NCBI GenBank assembly: GCA_000745135.1
Contig: JQNH01000001.1
Location: 1,364,001 to 1,428,000, forward strand
From: Rhizobiales bacterium YIM 77505
GTDB taxonomy: Bacteria; Pseudomonadota; Alphaproteobacteria; Rhizobiales; Beijerinckiaceae
Direction of reading: 5' to 3'
DNA length: 64,000 nucleotides
Position numbers and translations under genes: made by a program. This document shows positions 27,326 to 36,508 of this stretch, piece after piece. The notes below the pieces were generated by a model. That model was given only the letters and a program-made list of their open reading frames with translations. It was not told the DNA's origin and did not search any database. Positions within the stretch are counted from its first letter, which is position 1. Every line of letters begins with the position of its first letter.

Positions 27326-28315
27326 TCAATTCACCAGCCAGCCTTCTTCCTCATAGACCTTGCGCGTGCGCTTCTCGTCCTCGTCGATGAACGCCTTGAG
27401 TTCGGCCCCCGCCATGAAGCGGCCCGTCTGTGACGTCTTTTCGAGATAATCCTTCCACTCGGGCGTCTCACTCACCTTCTTGAGGACGTTCGCCCAGAAC
27501 TCGGCGGCTGCTGGGGGAGATCCGGGAGGAAGCGCGACCGTGCGCGGCATCTTGTATTCCTCGATGCCAGAGCCCTGTTCCTTGCAGGTCGGGATGTCGG
27601 ACCATCCCTTGGTCTCGGTGACCTTGGGACCTTGCGGCATCCGTTCTTTCGAGAAGACGCACAGCGGCTTCACCTGTCCGGCCTTCCAATGGCCGACGCT
27701 CTCGCTTGGATTGTTGACATGGGAGTGGGCGTGGCCGCCGGAGAGCTGGACAGACGCTTCGCCGCCACTCTTGTATGGGATGTAGATGAACTTCGCGCCG
27801 GTGTCCTTCTCGATGTAGCGTGTCAGCGTCTGGTCCGTGTCCTTGGAGAGGGCGCCGGCCATCTTGAAGGTGCCGTTCGCGGCTTTGGCCGCCGCGGTGT
27901 AGGACTTGTAGTCGTCATACGGTGAGTCCCCCTTGTTCCAGAGGATGAACTCGTCGAACACCATGGCCGCCACAGGCACGAAGTCGGTGTGCTTGAACGC
28001 GACTTTCGCGACCATCGGCAAGGTGTAGAGATTGGAGGTGCCGAACACGAGCTTGTGGGGATCGCCCGCCGCCGCCTTCACATAGACGAACGCCTCGGCG
28101 CCGGAGCCTCCGCCCTTGTTCGAGACCAGGATGGGCTGGTCGACGAGGTTGTATTTCTGGATGATGGCCTGGACGTTGCGCGCGAAGATGTCCGTCCCGC
28201 CGCCCGGACCTGCGGCGCCCACGAATTCGACTGGCTTCGTCGGTTTCCACTCCTGAGCTGAGGCGGAGCCCACCCCTAAGGCCGCAATCGCGGCCAAAGC
28301 AAAAGCTGCCTTCAT
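27326..28315 (-). CDS. tctC: Tripartite tricarboxylate transporter substrate-binding protein TctC/Bug
   Basis: 329 residues. Signal peptide MKAAFALAAIAALGVGSASA, cleaved before QEWKP. The Bug-family pattern is clear: KPVEFVGAAGPGGGTDIFARN with the pyrrolidine-type ligand loop, GTSNLYTLPMVAKV, FKMAGALSKDTDQTLTRYIEKD, and YIPYKSGGEASVQLSGGHAH. It binds the substrate in the periplasm and delivers it to TctBA; the ligand is unknown. ATG 28315 is preceded by GGAGG. The first gene of the tctCBA set, divergent from an M20 peptidase gene, so the transported compound may be an N-acyl or amide-type carboxylate that the peptidase processes, by inference. Confidence 0.93.
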   Translation of the reverse strand: MKAAFALAAIAALGVGSASAQEWKPTKPVEFVGAAGPGGGTDIFARNVQAIIQKYNLVDQPILVSNKGGGSGAEAFVYVKAAAGDPHKLVFGTSNLYTLPMVAKVAFKHTDFVPVAAMVFDEFILWNKGDSPYDDYKSYTAAAKAANGTFKMAGALSKDTDQTLTRYIEKDTGAKFIYIPYKSGGEASVQLSGGHAHSHVNNPSESVGHWKAGQVKPLCVFSKERMPQGPKVTETKGWSDIPTCKEQGSGIEEYKMPRTVALPPGSPPAAAEFWANVLKKVSETPEWKDYLEKTSQTGRFMAGAELKAFIDEDEKRTRKVYEEEGWLVN

Positions 28316-28492
28316 CGTTTCCTCCAGATCCCGGGATGCGCCCGTTGGTGTTAGTGGTCGCATGAAAGCACATCGAGCGTCCCGTTGCCTACCTCGCCCG
28401 AACGGTCGGCCGCACGGAGCCGAGCGCGCCCTCGGCCCGTGTGAACGGGACGCCGGAGTGGATGGACGCGCCAATTGGAAGAAAGGAATGAA

Positions 28493-29872
28493 ATGAGCCG
28501 CGAAGCTGCCATCGCCGCTGCCCAGCGCTGTCTCGATACTGGCGCACTCAGGCGGGATCTGGCGCGCCGCGTCGCCATGCCCACCGAAAGCCAGAACCCT
28601 GAGCGTGCATCCGTGCTCGCCCAATATCTTGAAGAGGAGATGCGCCCGGCGCTCGAAAGCTTGGGCTTCTCCTGCCGTGTCTTGCGCGAGGGACGGTGGC
28701 CGTTCCTCGCGGCGGAGAGGCACGAGGAGGAAGGGCGGCCGACTGTCCTCGGGTACGGACATGGCGACGTGATCCGCGGCCTCGATGAGGGCTGGCAGCA
28801 AGGTCTGTCGCCCTGGACGCTGACCCAGCGTGAGGATCGCTGGTATGGGCGCGGCGTGGCCGACAACAAGGGTCAGCACACGATCAACCTTGCGGCGCTC
28901 GGCGCCGTGATCGAGACACGGGGCCGGCTCGGCTTCAACGCGAAATACCTCATTGAAATGGGTGAGGAGATGGGCTCGCCGGGGCTTCGCGAGCTCTGCA
29001 GCCGCGAAAAGGCGCTGCTGAGCGCCGATGTGCTCATCGCCTCCGACGGACCGCGGCTCACAGCCGCGCGCCCGACCGTTTTCCTCGGTGCACGCGGGGG
29101 CGTGACCTTCGACCTATGGATCGACGCGCGGAAGGGAGGCCACCATTCCGGCAACTGGGGCGGGCTTCTGTCGGATCCGGCGATCCAGCTTGCTCACGCG
29201 ATTGCCAGCATCTGCGGGCCGACCGGCCAGATCCGAATCCCGGAATGGGTGCCGGACGGCATTCCGGACAGCGTGCGCAAAGCCCTGGCGGATTGCCAGC
29301 CGGAGAGCGGGCTGGACGGTCCCGCGATCGAGCCCTGGTGGGGCGAACCAGGCCTGACGCCGGCGGAGAAGGTGTTCGGCTGGTGCTCCTTCACGGTCCT
29401 CGCTTTCGAGGCGGGAAATCCAAGAAGCCCCGTCAACGCCATCCCCGCGAAAGCCTGGGCCCGGTGCCAACTTCGCTTCGTGGTCGGCGTCGACTGGCGG
29501 AACGTGCTTCCCGCGCTTCGCCGTCATCTTGACCGGCAAGGCTTTCCCCAGGTGCAGATCGCCCCGTCACGGGACGAGGTGTTCCAGGCCACGCGGCTCG
29601 ACCCTGATCACCCGTGGGTGCAGTGGGCCGTCGCTTCCATCGCCCGGAGCACGGGCAAGAAGCCGGCCATCCTGCCCAACCTCGGCGGCTCCCTGCCGAA
29701 CGACATCTTCTCCGACACCCTCGCCCTTCCGACGGTGTGGGTCCCGCACTCCTATCCTTCCTGCTCGCAGCACGCGCCGAACGAACATCTGCCCCTCGAC
29801 GTGATCCGGGAGGGCCTTGGACTCATGGCAGGCCTGTATTGGGATCTGGGGGAGCCCGGTACACCTCGGTAG
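28493..29872 (+). CDS. M20 family metallopeptidase
   Basis: 459 residues. Two-zinc amidohydrolase fold: first ligand His in VLGYGHGDVI, bridging Asp in WYGRGVADNKGQ, catalytic Glu pair in EMGEEMGSPG, further Asp in ASDGPRL, and the last His near the C-terminus in SYPSCSQHAPNEH. The dimerisation domain insert starts at HHSGNWGGLLSDP. Such enzymes release amino acids or acyl groups from small peptides and N-substituted amino acids; substrate not determinable. ATG 28493 follows GAAAGGAAT and is better than the ATG at 28475. It is divergent from tctCBA with a shared 177-base promoter region. Confidence 0.88.
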   Translation: MSREAAIAAAQRCLDTGALRRDLARRVAMPTESQNPERASVLAQYLEEEMRPALESLGFSCRVLREGRWPFLAAERHEEEGRPTVLGYGHGDVIRGLDEGWQQGLSPWTLTQREDRWYGRGVADNKGQHTINLAALGAVIETRGRLGFNAKYLIEMGEEMGSPGLRELCSREKALLSADVLIASDGPRLTAARPTVFLGARGGVTFDLWIDARKGGHHSGNWGGLLSDPAIQLAHAIASICGPTGQIRIPEWVPDGIPDSVRKALADCQPESGLDGPAIEPWWGEPGLTPAEKVFGWCSFTVLAFEAGNPRSPVNAIPAKAWARCQLRFVVGVDWRNVLPALRRHLDRQGFPQVQIAPSRDEVFQATRLDPDHPWVQWAVASIARSTGKKPAILPNLGGSLPNDIFSDTLALPTVWVPHSYPSCSQHAPNEHLPLDVIREGLGLMAGLYWDLGEPGTPR

Positions 29873-29930
29873 GCCCGTTCGGGCGTACCAACGGATTTTG
29901 CCCGAGCCAGGATGGTGCCAGGGGAACGCG

Positions 29931-29956
29931 GGAACCATTTTGCGATCTCCTGCGTC
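29931..29956 (+). promoter_or_regulatory. Possible sigma-EcfG promoter upstream of otsB-glk
   Basis: GGAAC at 29931-29935, a 17-base spacer and CGTC at 29953-29956; the consensus is GGAAC-N16/17-CGTT. It lies about 175 bases before the otsB start. Trehalose genes are frequent targets of the general stress sigma factor in this order, which raises plausibility, but the last base of the -10 element differs. Confidence 0.35.
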
Positions 29957-30135
29957 TTTGAGGTCGGTCTATGGCCAAGCTCCCATGCACGATCGGGGGC
30001 TCGGGGAGGGGAGGGAGATGAGATCTGCTCACGCCGCTCGGAAAGCTTGGCGTTCGCGGCGATCGGGCACGGTCACGAAGCCTGCCCCATGGGCGCATTT
30101 ATGTGATGTCTGATAGGATCCTCACAGGAGAGGCC

Positions 30136-30894
30136 ATGTCGGCGCCGCGTTCCGACGGCTGGGCGCTCTTTCTCGACTTCGACGGCACTCTGGTCGACAT
30201 TGCCGAGCGGCCGGAGGCGGTCGTTGTCGATCCCACGCTTCCGCCCGTGCTGGAAAGGCTGCAGCAGCAGCTCGCCGGAGCGCTCGCCATTGTCACCGGC
30301 CGGCCGATCGCGACCATCGACGACTTTCTCTCTCCCCGGCGGCTGGATGTGGCGGGCCTCCACGGCGTGGAGTATCGACTGGCCGGCACGCTCCACCCGT
30401 GCCGGCCCGAGGAGCACCCGGCCTTGCGCCGGGCGATCGAGCGCCTGCGGCGTCGCGTGGCGGAGATGGAGGGGGTGCTGGTGGAGGATAAGGGCTGCTC
30501 GGTCGCCGTACACTGGCGGCTGGCCCCGCACGCGGAGGCCAAGGTTCGGGACCTCATGGCCAGTATGGCGGCGGAGCTAGGCGCCGATTATCGTCTTCAA
30601 AAGGGCAAGGCCGTCATCGAGGTCCTCCCCGCGCGCGCGGCCAAAGGGGCGATCATCCAGCACTTCCTGCAGCATGCGCCCTATCGCGGGCGGCGGCCGA
30701 TCTTCGTCGGCGACGACCTGACGGACGAGCTCGGCTTCGAGGTGGTGAACGGGCTTGGCGGGATGACGTTCCGCATCGGCCACGAACCCACCTGCGCCAA
30801 GAGGAGGATCGCAACGCCCGGGGAGCTCAGACGTTGCCTTGCCGCATGGGCGGACCAGGGAGCGATTGATCTGGCCAAGATCGGCACCGCATGA
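30136..30894 (+). CDS. otsB: Trehalose-6-phosphate phosphatase
   Basis: 252 residues, HAD superfamily. Motif I FLDFDGTLVDIAERPEA (nucleophile Asp) close to the N-terminus, motif II in LAIVTGRPIATIDDFL, cap domain in the middle, and motif IV GDDLTDELGFEVVN near residue 195. It dephosphorylates trehalose 6-phosphate to trehalose, a compatible solute. ATG 30136 is preceded by AGGAG with six bases; the ATG codons at 30103 and 30106 are not. The glk gene overlaps its end by four bases. No otsA synthase lies in the window, so the phosphatase is separated from its partner here. Confidence 0.93.
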   Translation: MSAPRSDGWALFLDFDGTLVDIAERPEAVVVDPTLPPVLERLQQQLAGALAIVTGRPIATIDDFLSPRRLDVAGLHGVEYRLAGTLHPCRPEEHPALRRAIERLRRRVAEMEGVLVEDKGCSVAVHWRLAPHAEAKVRDLMASMAAELGADYRLQKGKAVIEVLPARAAKGAIIQHFLQHAPYRGRRPIFVGDDLTDELGFEVVNGLGGMTFRIGHEPTCAKRRIATPGELRRCLAAWADQGAIDLAKIGTA

Positions 30895-31904
30895 GTAACA
30901 GCGCGACCTCCAGCTTTCCCCTGTTGATCGGCGACATCGGCGGGACGAACACCCGCTTCGCCATTCTCGAGGGGCCAGGCGGGCCGCTCCGCCGCCTGCC
31001 GCCCTCCCTGACGGCCCACCATGCCACCCCGATTGATGCGATCGGGGCGGCGCTCGGCGAGGTGCCGGCCATGAGGCCCCGTGCCGCCTTTCTCGCGGTC
31101 GCGGCCCGCGTCGACGGTCCTGTGGCGCGACTCACCAACGCCGGCTGGACCATCGACATCGCCGCGGTCGGTGAGCGGTTCGGGTTCCAGTCGGTTCAGC
31201 TCGTCAACGATTATGTGCCCGTGGCGGCCGCACTGACGACCTTGAGCGAGCAAGAAGGCGACCTCCTTCAGGTGGGACCCGCGGCTGCACCGCCTGCGGC
31301 CGGCGCCCGCATCGTCCTCGGCCCGGGGACCGGCTTCGGCGCCGCCGCGCTTCTTCCGGCAGGGGAGCAGTGCCTCATCCTGTCGACGGAAGCAGGCCAC
31401 GCGGATTTCGGCCCTGCGACCGAGGAGGAGGCGGGTCTTTGGCCTCTGATCGAACGGGTCGAGGGGCGTGTCACGGCCGAGACCGTGCTCTCCGGGCCTG
31501 GGCTGTTCCGCCTCTACTGCGCCCTTTCGGCGCAGCGCCGGCAGGACCAGGGATGCACCACGCCGGCCGACGTCTCGGAAGCGGCCCTCGCCGGCACGGA
31601 CGACATCGCCGTGGAGACTCTGCAGTGGTTTGCGCGGCTCCTCGGGCGCTATGCCGGCGACCTGGCGCTCATCTTCGGGGCAAGCGCGGTCTACGTGGGC
31701 GGCGGGATCGCGCCACGGATCGCAAGGGTGCTGCAGGGCGGCGGCTTCCGCGCCGCCTTCGAGCGGAAGGCCGTGTTCGGCGAGTGGATGAAGACCGTAC
31801 CGACCTATGTCATCGCCGAGGCCGCGCCGGCCCTGCGCGGCCTGGCGGTGCTCGCCGCACAGCCGACCCGCTTCGCCTACAGGGCCGCAAGCTGGGCGCG
31901 ATAG
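30891..31904 (+). CDS. glk: Glucokinase
   Basis: 337 residues. ROK-independent Glk family: phosphate loop LLIGDIGGTNTRFAIL at the N-terminus, VQLVNDYVPVA around residue 105, ATP-binding LGPGTGFGAAALL near 145, STEAGHADFGP near 165 and GGGIAPRI near 270. Phosphorylates glucose with ATP in the cytoplasm. It starts in the otsB stop codon (ATGA) and is therefore coupled to trehalose synthesis; glucose released by trehalose breakdown or taken up can be recycled through it. Confidence 0.93.
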   Translation: MSNSATSSFPLLIGDIGGTNTRFAILEGPGGPLRRLPPSLTAHHATPIDAIGAALGEVPAMRPRAAFLAVAARVDGPVARLTNAGWTIDIAAVGERFGFQSVQLVNDYVPVAAALTTLSEQEGDLLQVGPAAAPPAAGARIVLGPGTGFGAAALLPAGEQCLILSTEAGHADFGPATEEEAGLWPLIERVEGRVTAETVLSGPGLFRLYCALSAQRRQDQGCTTPADVSEAALAGTDDIAVETLQWFARLLGRYAGDLALIFGASAVYVGGGIAPRIARVLQGGGFRAAFERKAVFGEWMKTVPTYVIAEAAPALRGLAVLAAQPTRFAYRAASWAR

Positions 31905-31905
31905 G

Positions 31906-33408
31906 TCACACTCGCCCGGTCTCGGCCTCCGCCCAGGCCAGAGGGCGAGCCACGGCCTCAAGGGGCTTGCGCTCGGCCGCCACGCCCCATCGCAGGGCAA
32001 CGAAGGCCGCCGCGACCATCAGGGCGGAGCCGAAGAGGTAGCCCATGAACACGCTGGTCCGGGATCCGGTCTCGACGAGCATGCCGAACACCCACGGTCC
32101 CGAGGCGCCCCCGATGCCCGTTCCCACCGCGTAGAAGACCGCGATGGCGAGGGCGCGGATCTCGAGAGGGAAGTTCTCGCTGACCGTGAGGTAGGCGGAG
32201 CTCGCGGCCGCCGAGGCGAAGAAGAACACCACCATCCAGCCGATGGTCTGGCCGGTGGCGGTGAGAAGTCCCTGCTGGAAGAGATAGCCGATCACCGCGA
32301 GGAGAATGCCGGACATCGCATAGGTGAAGGCAATCATGGGCTTGCGTCCGACGGTATCGAAGAACCGCCCAAGAAGGAGGGGGCCAAGGAAATTTCCGGC
32401 TGCGAAGGGGAGGAGGTAGAGGCCCAGGCGGTCCGCGGCGATGCCATAGAAGTCGGACAGCACGAGGGCGTAGGTAAAGAAGATGGCATTGTAGAAGAAC
32501 GCCTGCGCCGCCATCAGGGTCAAGCCTACCAGCGCGCGCTGGCGATGACGCCTGTAGAGCGTATCGAACACCTCGGAGAGCGGCGTGTGGCTGCGCGAGC
32601 GCAGGCGCACTTTCGGCAACGGTCCGTGCTCGAGGTGGTAGCCTTGGCTCCGGAAGCTGTTCTCGATTCCGGCGACGATCGCCTCGGCCTCGGCTGCGCG
32701 GCCATGGGTCATGAGCCAGCGGGGGCTTTCCGGCAGCCACACGCGCATGAAGAGAATGACCAGCCCGAGCACCGCTCCAATGAAGAAGGCCGCCCGCCAG
32801 CCCATGTCGATGCCGAGAACGGCCGGGTTCAGCAGGACCACGGAGCCCGCCGCGCCGAGCGCTGCGCCCAACCAGAAGCTGCCATTGATGACGAGATCGG
32901 TCCAGCCGCGTACCCGCGCCGGAATAAACTCCTGGATGGTGGAGTTGATGGCCGTGTACTCCCCGCCGATTCCGGCGCCGGTGAGGAATCGGAACAGGCA
33001 GAAGCTCCAGATGTCCCAAGAGAAGGCCGTTGCCGCCGTGGCGATGAGATAGACGAAGAGCGTGATGAAGAAGAGCTTCTTGCGCCCGAGGCGGTCGGTG
33101 AGCCAGCCGAAGAAGATGGCTCCGAGCACCGCGCCGACGAGATAGGCCGTGCTCGCGAGGCCGACCTCGGTGTTGGTGAACTGGAGGGTCGGGCTTTCCT
33201 TCAAGGCGCCCGCCACGGCGCCCGCCAGCGTCACTTCGAGCCCGTCCAGGATCCAGGTGATGCCGAGCGCCGCCACGACCAGATTGTGGAAGCGTCCCCA
33301 GGGCAGGCGATCGAGGCGCGCCGGGATGTCGGTCTCGACGATCGTGCCGACCACCCGATCGCTTTTCGCGGCCGGAGCCCGCGATCCGTGCGCGCCAGAT
33401 CTCGCCAT
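31906..33408 (-). CDS. MFS transporter (sugar/aromatic acid porter type)
   Basis: 500 residues with 12 probable membrane helices and a long central loop (about residues 215-270). The family loop between helices 2 and 3 is GWLTDRLGRKKLFF, and after helix 6 there is MRVWLPESPRWLM; the second half has GRFFDTVGRKPMIAF. The overall layout resembles metabolite:H+ symporters/sugar porters of MFS. ATG 33408 follows GGAGG at the right spacing; the ATG at 33474 has no site. Substrate unknown. It is the last of the same-strand series epmA, epmB, MFS, but the 99-base gap weakens the case for an operon, and it abuts glk's end convergently. Confidence 0.88.
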   Translation of the reverse strand: MARSGAHGSRAPAAKSDRVVGTIVETDIPARLDRLPWGRFHNLVVAALGITWILDGLEVTLAGAVAGALKESPTLQFTNTEVGLASTAYLVGAVLGAIFFGWLTDRLGRKKLFFITLFVYLIATAATAFSWDIWSFCLFRFLTGAGIGGEYTAINSTIQEFIPARVRGWTDLVINGSFWLGAALGAAGSVVLLNPAVLGIDMGWRAAFFIGAVLGLVILFMRVWLPESPRWLMTHGRAAEAEAIVAGIENSFRSQGYHLEHGPLPKVRLRSRSHTPLSEVFDTLYRRHRQRALVGLTLMAAQAFFYNAIFFTYALVLSDFYGIAADRLGLYLLPFAAGNFLGPLLLGRFFDTVGRKPMIAFTYAMSGILLAVIGYLFQQGLLTATGQTIGWMVVFFFASAAASSAYLTVSENFPLEIRALAIAVFYAVGTGIGGASGPWVFGMLVETGSRTSVFMGYLFGSALMVAAAFVALRWGVAAERKPLEAVARPLAWAEAETGRV

Positions 33409-33507
33409 GACCGTTCCCTCCGCCAGCACAACGGATAAGCCGCTTGGCGGTTTCGCCGCCGCTTCGGCTGGCACGGGACGGCGATGGGCGCGGCGGATGG
33501 GTGTGAC

Positions 33508-34548
33508 TCACTCGGGCGGATACGCGTGCCGCCGCCCTGTGTAGTCTTCGACGGTGCACGCGCCGTCGGTCGTTGGTTCCAGATAGTTCGGGCCGATAGG
33601 CGTCTTGCCGTGGCCGCCGGGGATGTCGAGCACGTAGGTGGGCTGGCACAGGCCCGAAAGGCGACCGCGCAGGTCCCGCACGAGCGCCTGTCCGGCGGCG
33701 ATGGAGGTGCGCAGATGCGCCGTGCCGGGGGCGAGGTCCCCATGGTGCAAGTAGTAGGGCTTGACCCGGTTCTCGACGAAGGCGCGCATCAGCGCGGCGA
33801 GGGCTTCGGGCGCGTCATTGACGCCGCGCAGGAGCACCGACTGGCCGAGGAGCGGAAGGCCGGCGTCCGCGAGCCGCGCCAGTGCGGCGCGGGCGGCAGG
33901 TGTGAACTCGCGGGCGTGATTGGCATGAAGGGCGACGTAAGAGGCTTTGCCCGGCGCCTTCAAGGCGCGCACCAGGGCGGGGGTGACGCGCCCCGGATCG
34001 ACGATCGGCACGCGCGTGTGGAAGCGGATGACCTTCACATGCTCGATCGTCGCAAGACGGCGCACGATGCCGCCGAGGCGTCGTGGGGAGAGGATGAGCG
34101 GATCGCCGCCGGTGAGGATCACCTCCCAGATCTCGGGCCGGCGCGCGATATAGGCGAGCGCGGCGTCGAGCGCTTCGGGGGAGAGCGCACCGAGGCCCCC
34201 CGGCCCCACCATCTCCCGCCGGAAGCAGAAGCGGCAGTAGACCGCGCAGGCGTGCAGCGGCTTGAGCAGGACCCGGTCGGGATAGCGGTGAACGATGCCC
34301 TCGACCGGGCTGTGGGCCGCATCGCCGATCGGATCGCCGCTCTCATTGGGCCGCCGCACGAGCTCGGCCTCGTTGGGCACGAACTGGCGCGCGATCGGGT
34401 CGGCCGGATCGGCCATGTCGATCAGCTCCGCCATCTCCGGGGTGATCGCGACGGCATATTGCGCAGCGACCTGTTCGATCGCAGCGAGGCGTTCTGGCGG
34501 GACAAGCCCGGCGTCGGCCAGCTCGCGAGGGGTGCGCAGGGTCTTCAT
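33508..34548 (-). CDS. epmB: EF-P (R)-beta-lysylation radical SAM aminomutase EpmB (lysine 2,3-aminomutase family)
   Basis: 346 residues. The radical SAM cluster motif is CAVYCRFCF near residue 103, followed by LTGGDPLILSPRRL and RFHTRVPIVDP, and the PLP-binding lysine region KPYYLHHGDLAPGTAH; these are KamA-family marks. Shorter than true lysine 2,3-aminomutase and with epmA directly upstream and efp beyond, it is best read as EpmB, converting lysine to (R)-beta-lysine for attachment to EF-P. The ATG at 34548 starts MKTLRTPRELADAGL, matching the family N-terminus. Confidence 0.88.
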   Translation of the reverse strand: MKTLRTPRELADAGLVPPERLAAIEQVAAQYAVAITPEMAELIDMADPADPIARQFVPNEAELVRRPNESGDPIGDAAHSPVEGIVHRYPDRVLLKPLHACAVYCRFCFRREMVGPGGLGALSPEALDAALAYIARRPEIWEVILTGGDPLILSPRRLGGIVRRLATIEHVKVIRFHTRVPIVDPGRVTPALVRALKAPGKASYVALHANHAREFTPAARAALARLADAGLPLLGQSVLLRGVNDAPEALAALMRAFVENRVKPYYLHHGDLAPGTAHLRTSIAAGQALVRDLRGRLSGLCQPTYVLDIPGGHGKTPIGPNYLEPTTDGACTVEDYTGRRHAYPPE

Positions 34549-34747
34549 CGTCCGTGCACGCCGTTCGAGGACGCGCCAAGGGCGCGGGCCCGAAACCCAT
34601 ATACGCCAAGGCCCAAGAACTGCGCCTGAGCGCTCCGTCTCCTTGTGATCCAGCGAGGTTCATGGGCCCCAGGCGCTCGCGAAGCCCGTGGTCCGGCCGG
34701 CCGGCGGCCACACCCGATGGGCGATCCCGGGATGACGATCAGCGCGC

Positions 34748-35797
34748 TCATTCGAAATCCACCACCGGTGTCCATAGCACCTGCTCGATCCGGGCAGCGC
34801 CGGTGGCGAGCATGACGAGCCGGTCGAAGCCAAGCGCGATCCCGCTCGCTTCGGGCATTCTTCCGAGCGCGGCAAGGAAATCTTCGTCGATGGGATACCG
34901 CTCGCCGTAAACCCGCTCCTTCTCTTCCATCTCCCGCTCGAACCGCCACCGCTGCTCCTCAGCGCTCGTAAGCTCCCCGAAGGCGTTGGCGAGCTCCACG
35001 CCGCACACATACAGCTCGAACCGCTCGGCCAACCGCGGGTCGCGGCTCGAGCGCCGCGCCAGCGCTGCCTCCGCGACCGGGTACTCGTACAGAATGGTCG
35101 GCCGGCCGAGGCCGAGCTTCGGCTCGATCCGCTCGACAAGCACGCCGCTGTAGATGTCGGCCCAGGTGTCGTCCGGGGCCACCCGCAGCCCGGCCAGACG
35201 GGCCGCAGCGGCGAGCGCGTCGCGATCCGTGCCGCCGCCTGGATCGACGGTGGCCAGGAGATCGATGTCGGCAAAGCGCGCGAAGGCCTCTGCGACGGTC
35301 AGGCGTTCCGGCTCCGCGAAGGGGTCGGCCTCCCGCTCCCGGAAGCGGAAGGCCCTCGCCTCCATGGCCTCGGCCGCGCAGGCCAGGAGCTCGGCGCAGT
35401 CGCGCATGATCGCCTCATAGGGCTCATGGGCGCGATACCACTCGAGGAGCGTGAATTCCGGGTGATGGAGAGCGCTGCGCTCCCGGTTGCGGAAAACCCG
35501 CGCGAAGTCGAAAATCCGCCGTTCCCCTGCCGCGAGCAACTTCTTGCAGGCGAATTCCGGGGAGGTGTGGAGGAAAAGGCGCCGCCTTTCCCCGTTGGTG
35601 CCGATGATTTCCGTGGAAAAGGCATGAAGATGCGCCTCATTTCCGGGCGAAACCTGAAGTGTCGCCGCCTCGACCTCGACGAAGCCGCGCGCCTCGAAGA
35701 AGCGCCGCAGCTCCGCTTTGAGGCGGTTGCGGGCGAGAAGGAGCGGCCTACGGTCGGCGTGGCGGGCAGGCGCCCACCAGGGTGAAGGCTCGGTCAT
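34748..35797 (-). CDS. epmA: EF-P lysine lysyltransferase EpmA (PoxA/GenX, LysRS-like)
   Basis: 349 residues, class II aminoacyl-tRNA synthetase catalytic core without the anticodon-binding domain. Motif 2 FARVFRNRERSALHHPEFTLLEWYRA near residue 105 and motif 3 GIALGFDRLVMLATG near residue 320 are plain, and the N-terminus lacks the OB-fold of LysS. It attaches (R)-beta-lysine to the conserved lysine of EF-P. ATG 35797 is used; there is no strong ribosome binding site. efp lies divergently 144 bases away and epmB is downstream on the same strand, so all three pieces of the pathway are together. Confidence 0.92.
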   Translation of the reverse strand: MTEPSPWWAPARHADRRPLLLARNRLKAELRRFFEARGFVEVEAATLQVSPGNEAHLHAFSTEIIGTNGERRRLFLHTSPEFACKKLLAAGERRIFDFARVFRNRERSALHHPEFTLLEWYRAHEPYEAIMRDCAELLACAAEAMEARAFRFREREADPFAEPERLTVAEAFARFADIDLLATVDPGGGTDRDALAAAARLAGLRVAPDDTWADIYSGVLVERIEPKLGLGRPTILYEYPVAEAALARRSSRDPRLAERFELYVCGVELANAFGELTSAEEQRWRFEREMEEKERVYGERYPIDEDFLAALGRMPEASGIALGFDRLVMLATGAARIEQVLWTPVVDFE

Positions 35798-35941
35798 GCG
35801 GGATGTGCGGATGGGCTGGCGAAGCGCGGCAAGATCGGCTAGGTGGCGGACCCGAGGTTGCGTCCTAAGCGTCTGCGGCAAATGCCGCAATCCGGCCGCT
35901 TGCGCACCAGTGAATTCGACCACCCGCCAAGGATTTGATCC

Positions 35942-36508
35942 GTGAAAGTCATCGCAAGCTCGGTTCGCAAGGGCAACATCCTGGAGATCGATGGGCAACT
36001 CTACGTCGTCCTCTCCGCGGAAAGCTTCTTCCCGGGCAAGGGCACCCCGACCACCCAGATCGACATGCGCCGTCTGTCGGACGGCACCAAGATCTCGCAG
36101 CGCTACAAGACCACTGAACAGGTGGAGCGGGCCTATGTGGAGGACCGCGAGCATACCTACCTCTATCAGGATGGCGACAAATACGTCTTCATGAACCCGG
36201 AGACCTACGACCAGATCGAGGTGCCCCAGGACGTCGTTGGGGAGCAGGCCGTCTATCTTCAGGAGGGCATGCCCTGCATGATCTCCGTGTTCGAGGGCAA
36301 CGCCGTCGCCGTCGAGCTGCCGCAGCGGGTCACCCTCGAGGTGACGGAAACCGAGCCGGTCGTGAAAGGCCAGACCGCGTCTTCCTCCTACAAGCCTGCC
36401 ATCCTCTCCAACGGAGTGCGCACCATGGTGCCGCCCCACGTCACCGCGGGCACCCGGATCGTGGTGATGACCGCCGACGGTTCCTATGTGGAGCGGGCCA
36501 AGGACTAA
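35942..36508 (+). CDS. efp: Elongation factor P
   Basis: 188 residues, three beta-barrel domains. It enters the ribosomal E site and rescues stalling on consecutive prolines. The modifiable lysine is the K in [10 protein letters not shown] near residue 33, the lysylation type, in agreement with the neighbouring epmA and epmB. The C-terminal OB domain ends [18 protein letters not shown]. Start is GTG at 35942 with AAGGAT upstream. The stop overlaps, convergently by three bases, the stop of the DUF1624-like gene at 36505. Confidence 0.96.
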   Translation: MKVIASSVRKGNILEIDGQLYVVLSAESFFPGKGTPTTQIDMRRLSDGTKISQRYKTTEQVERAYVEDREHTYLYQDGDKYVFMNPETYDQIEVPQDVVGEQAVYLQEGMPCMISVFEGNAVAVELPQRVTLEVTETEPVVKGQTASSSYKPAILSNGVRTMVPPHVTAGTRIVVMTADGSYVERAKD

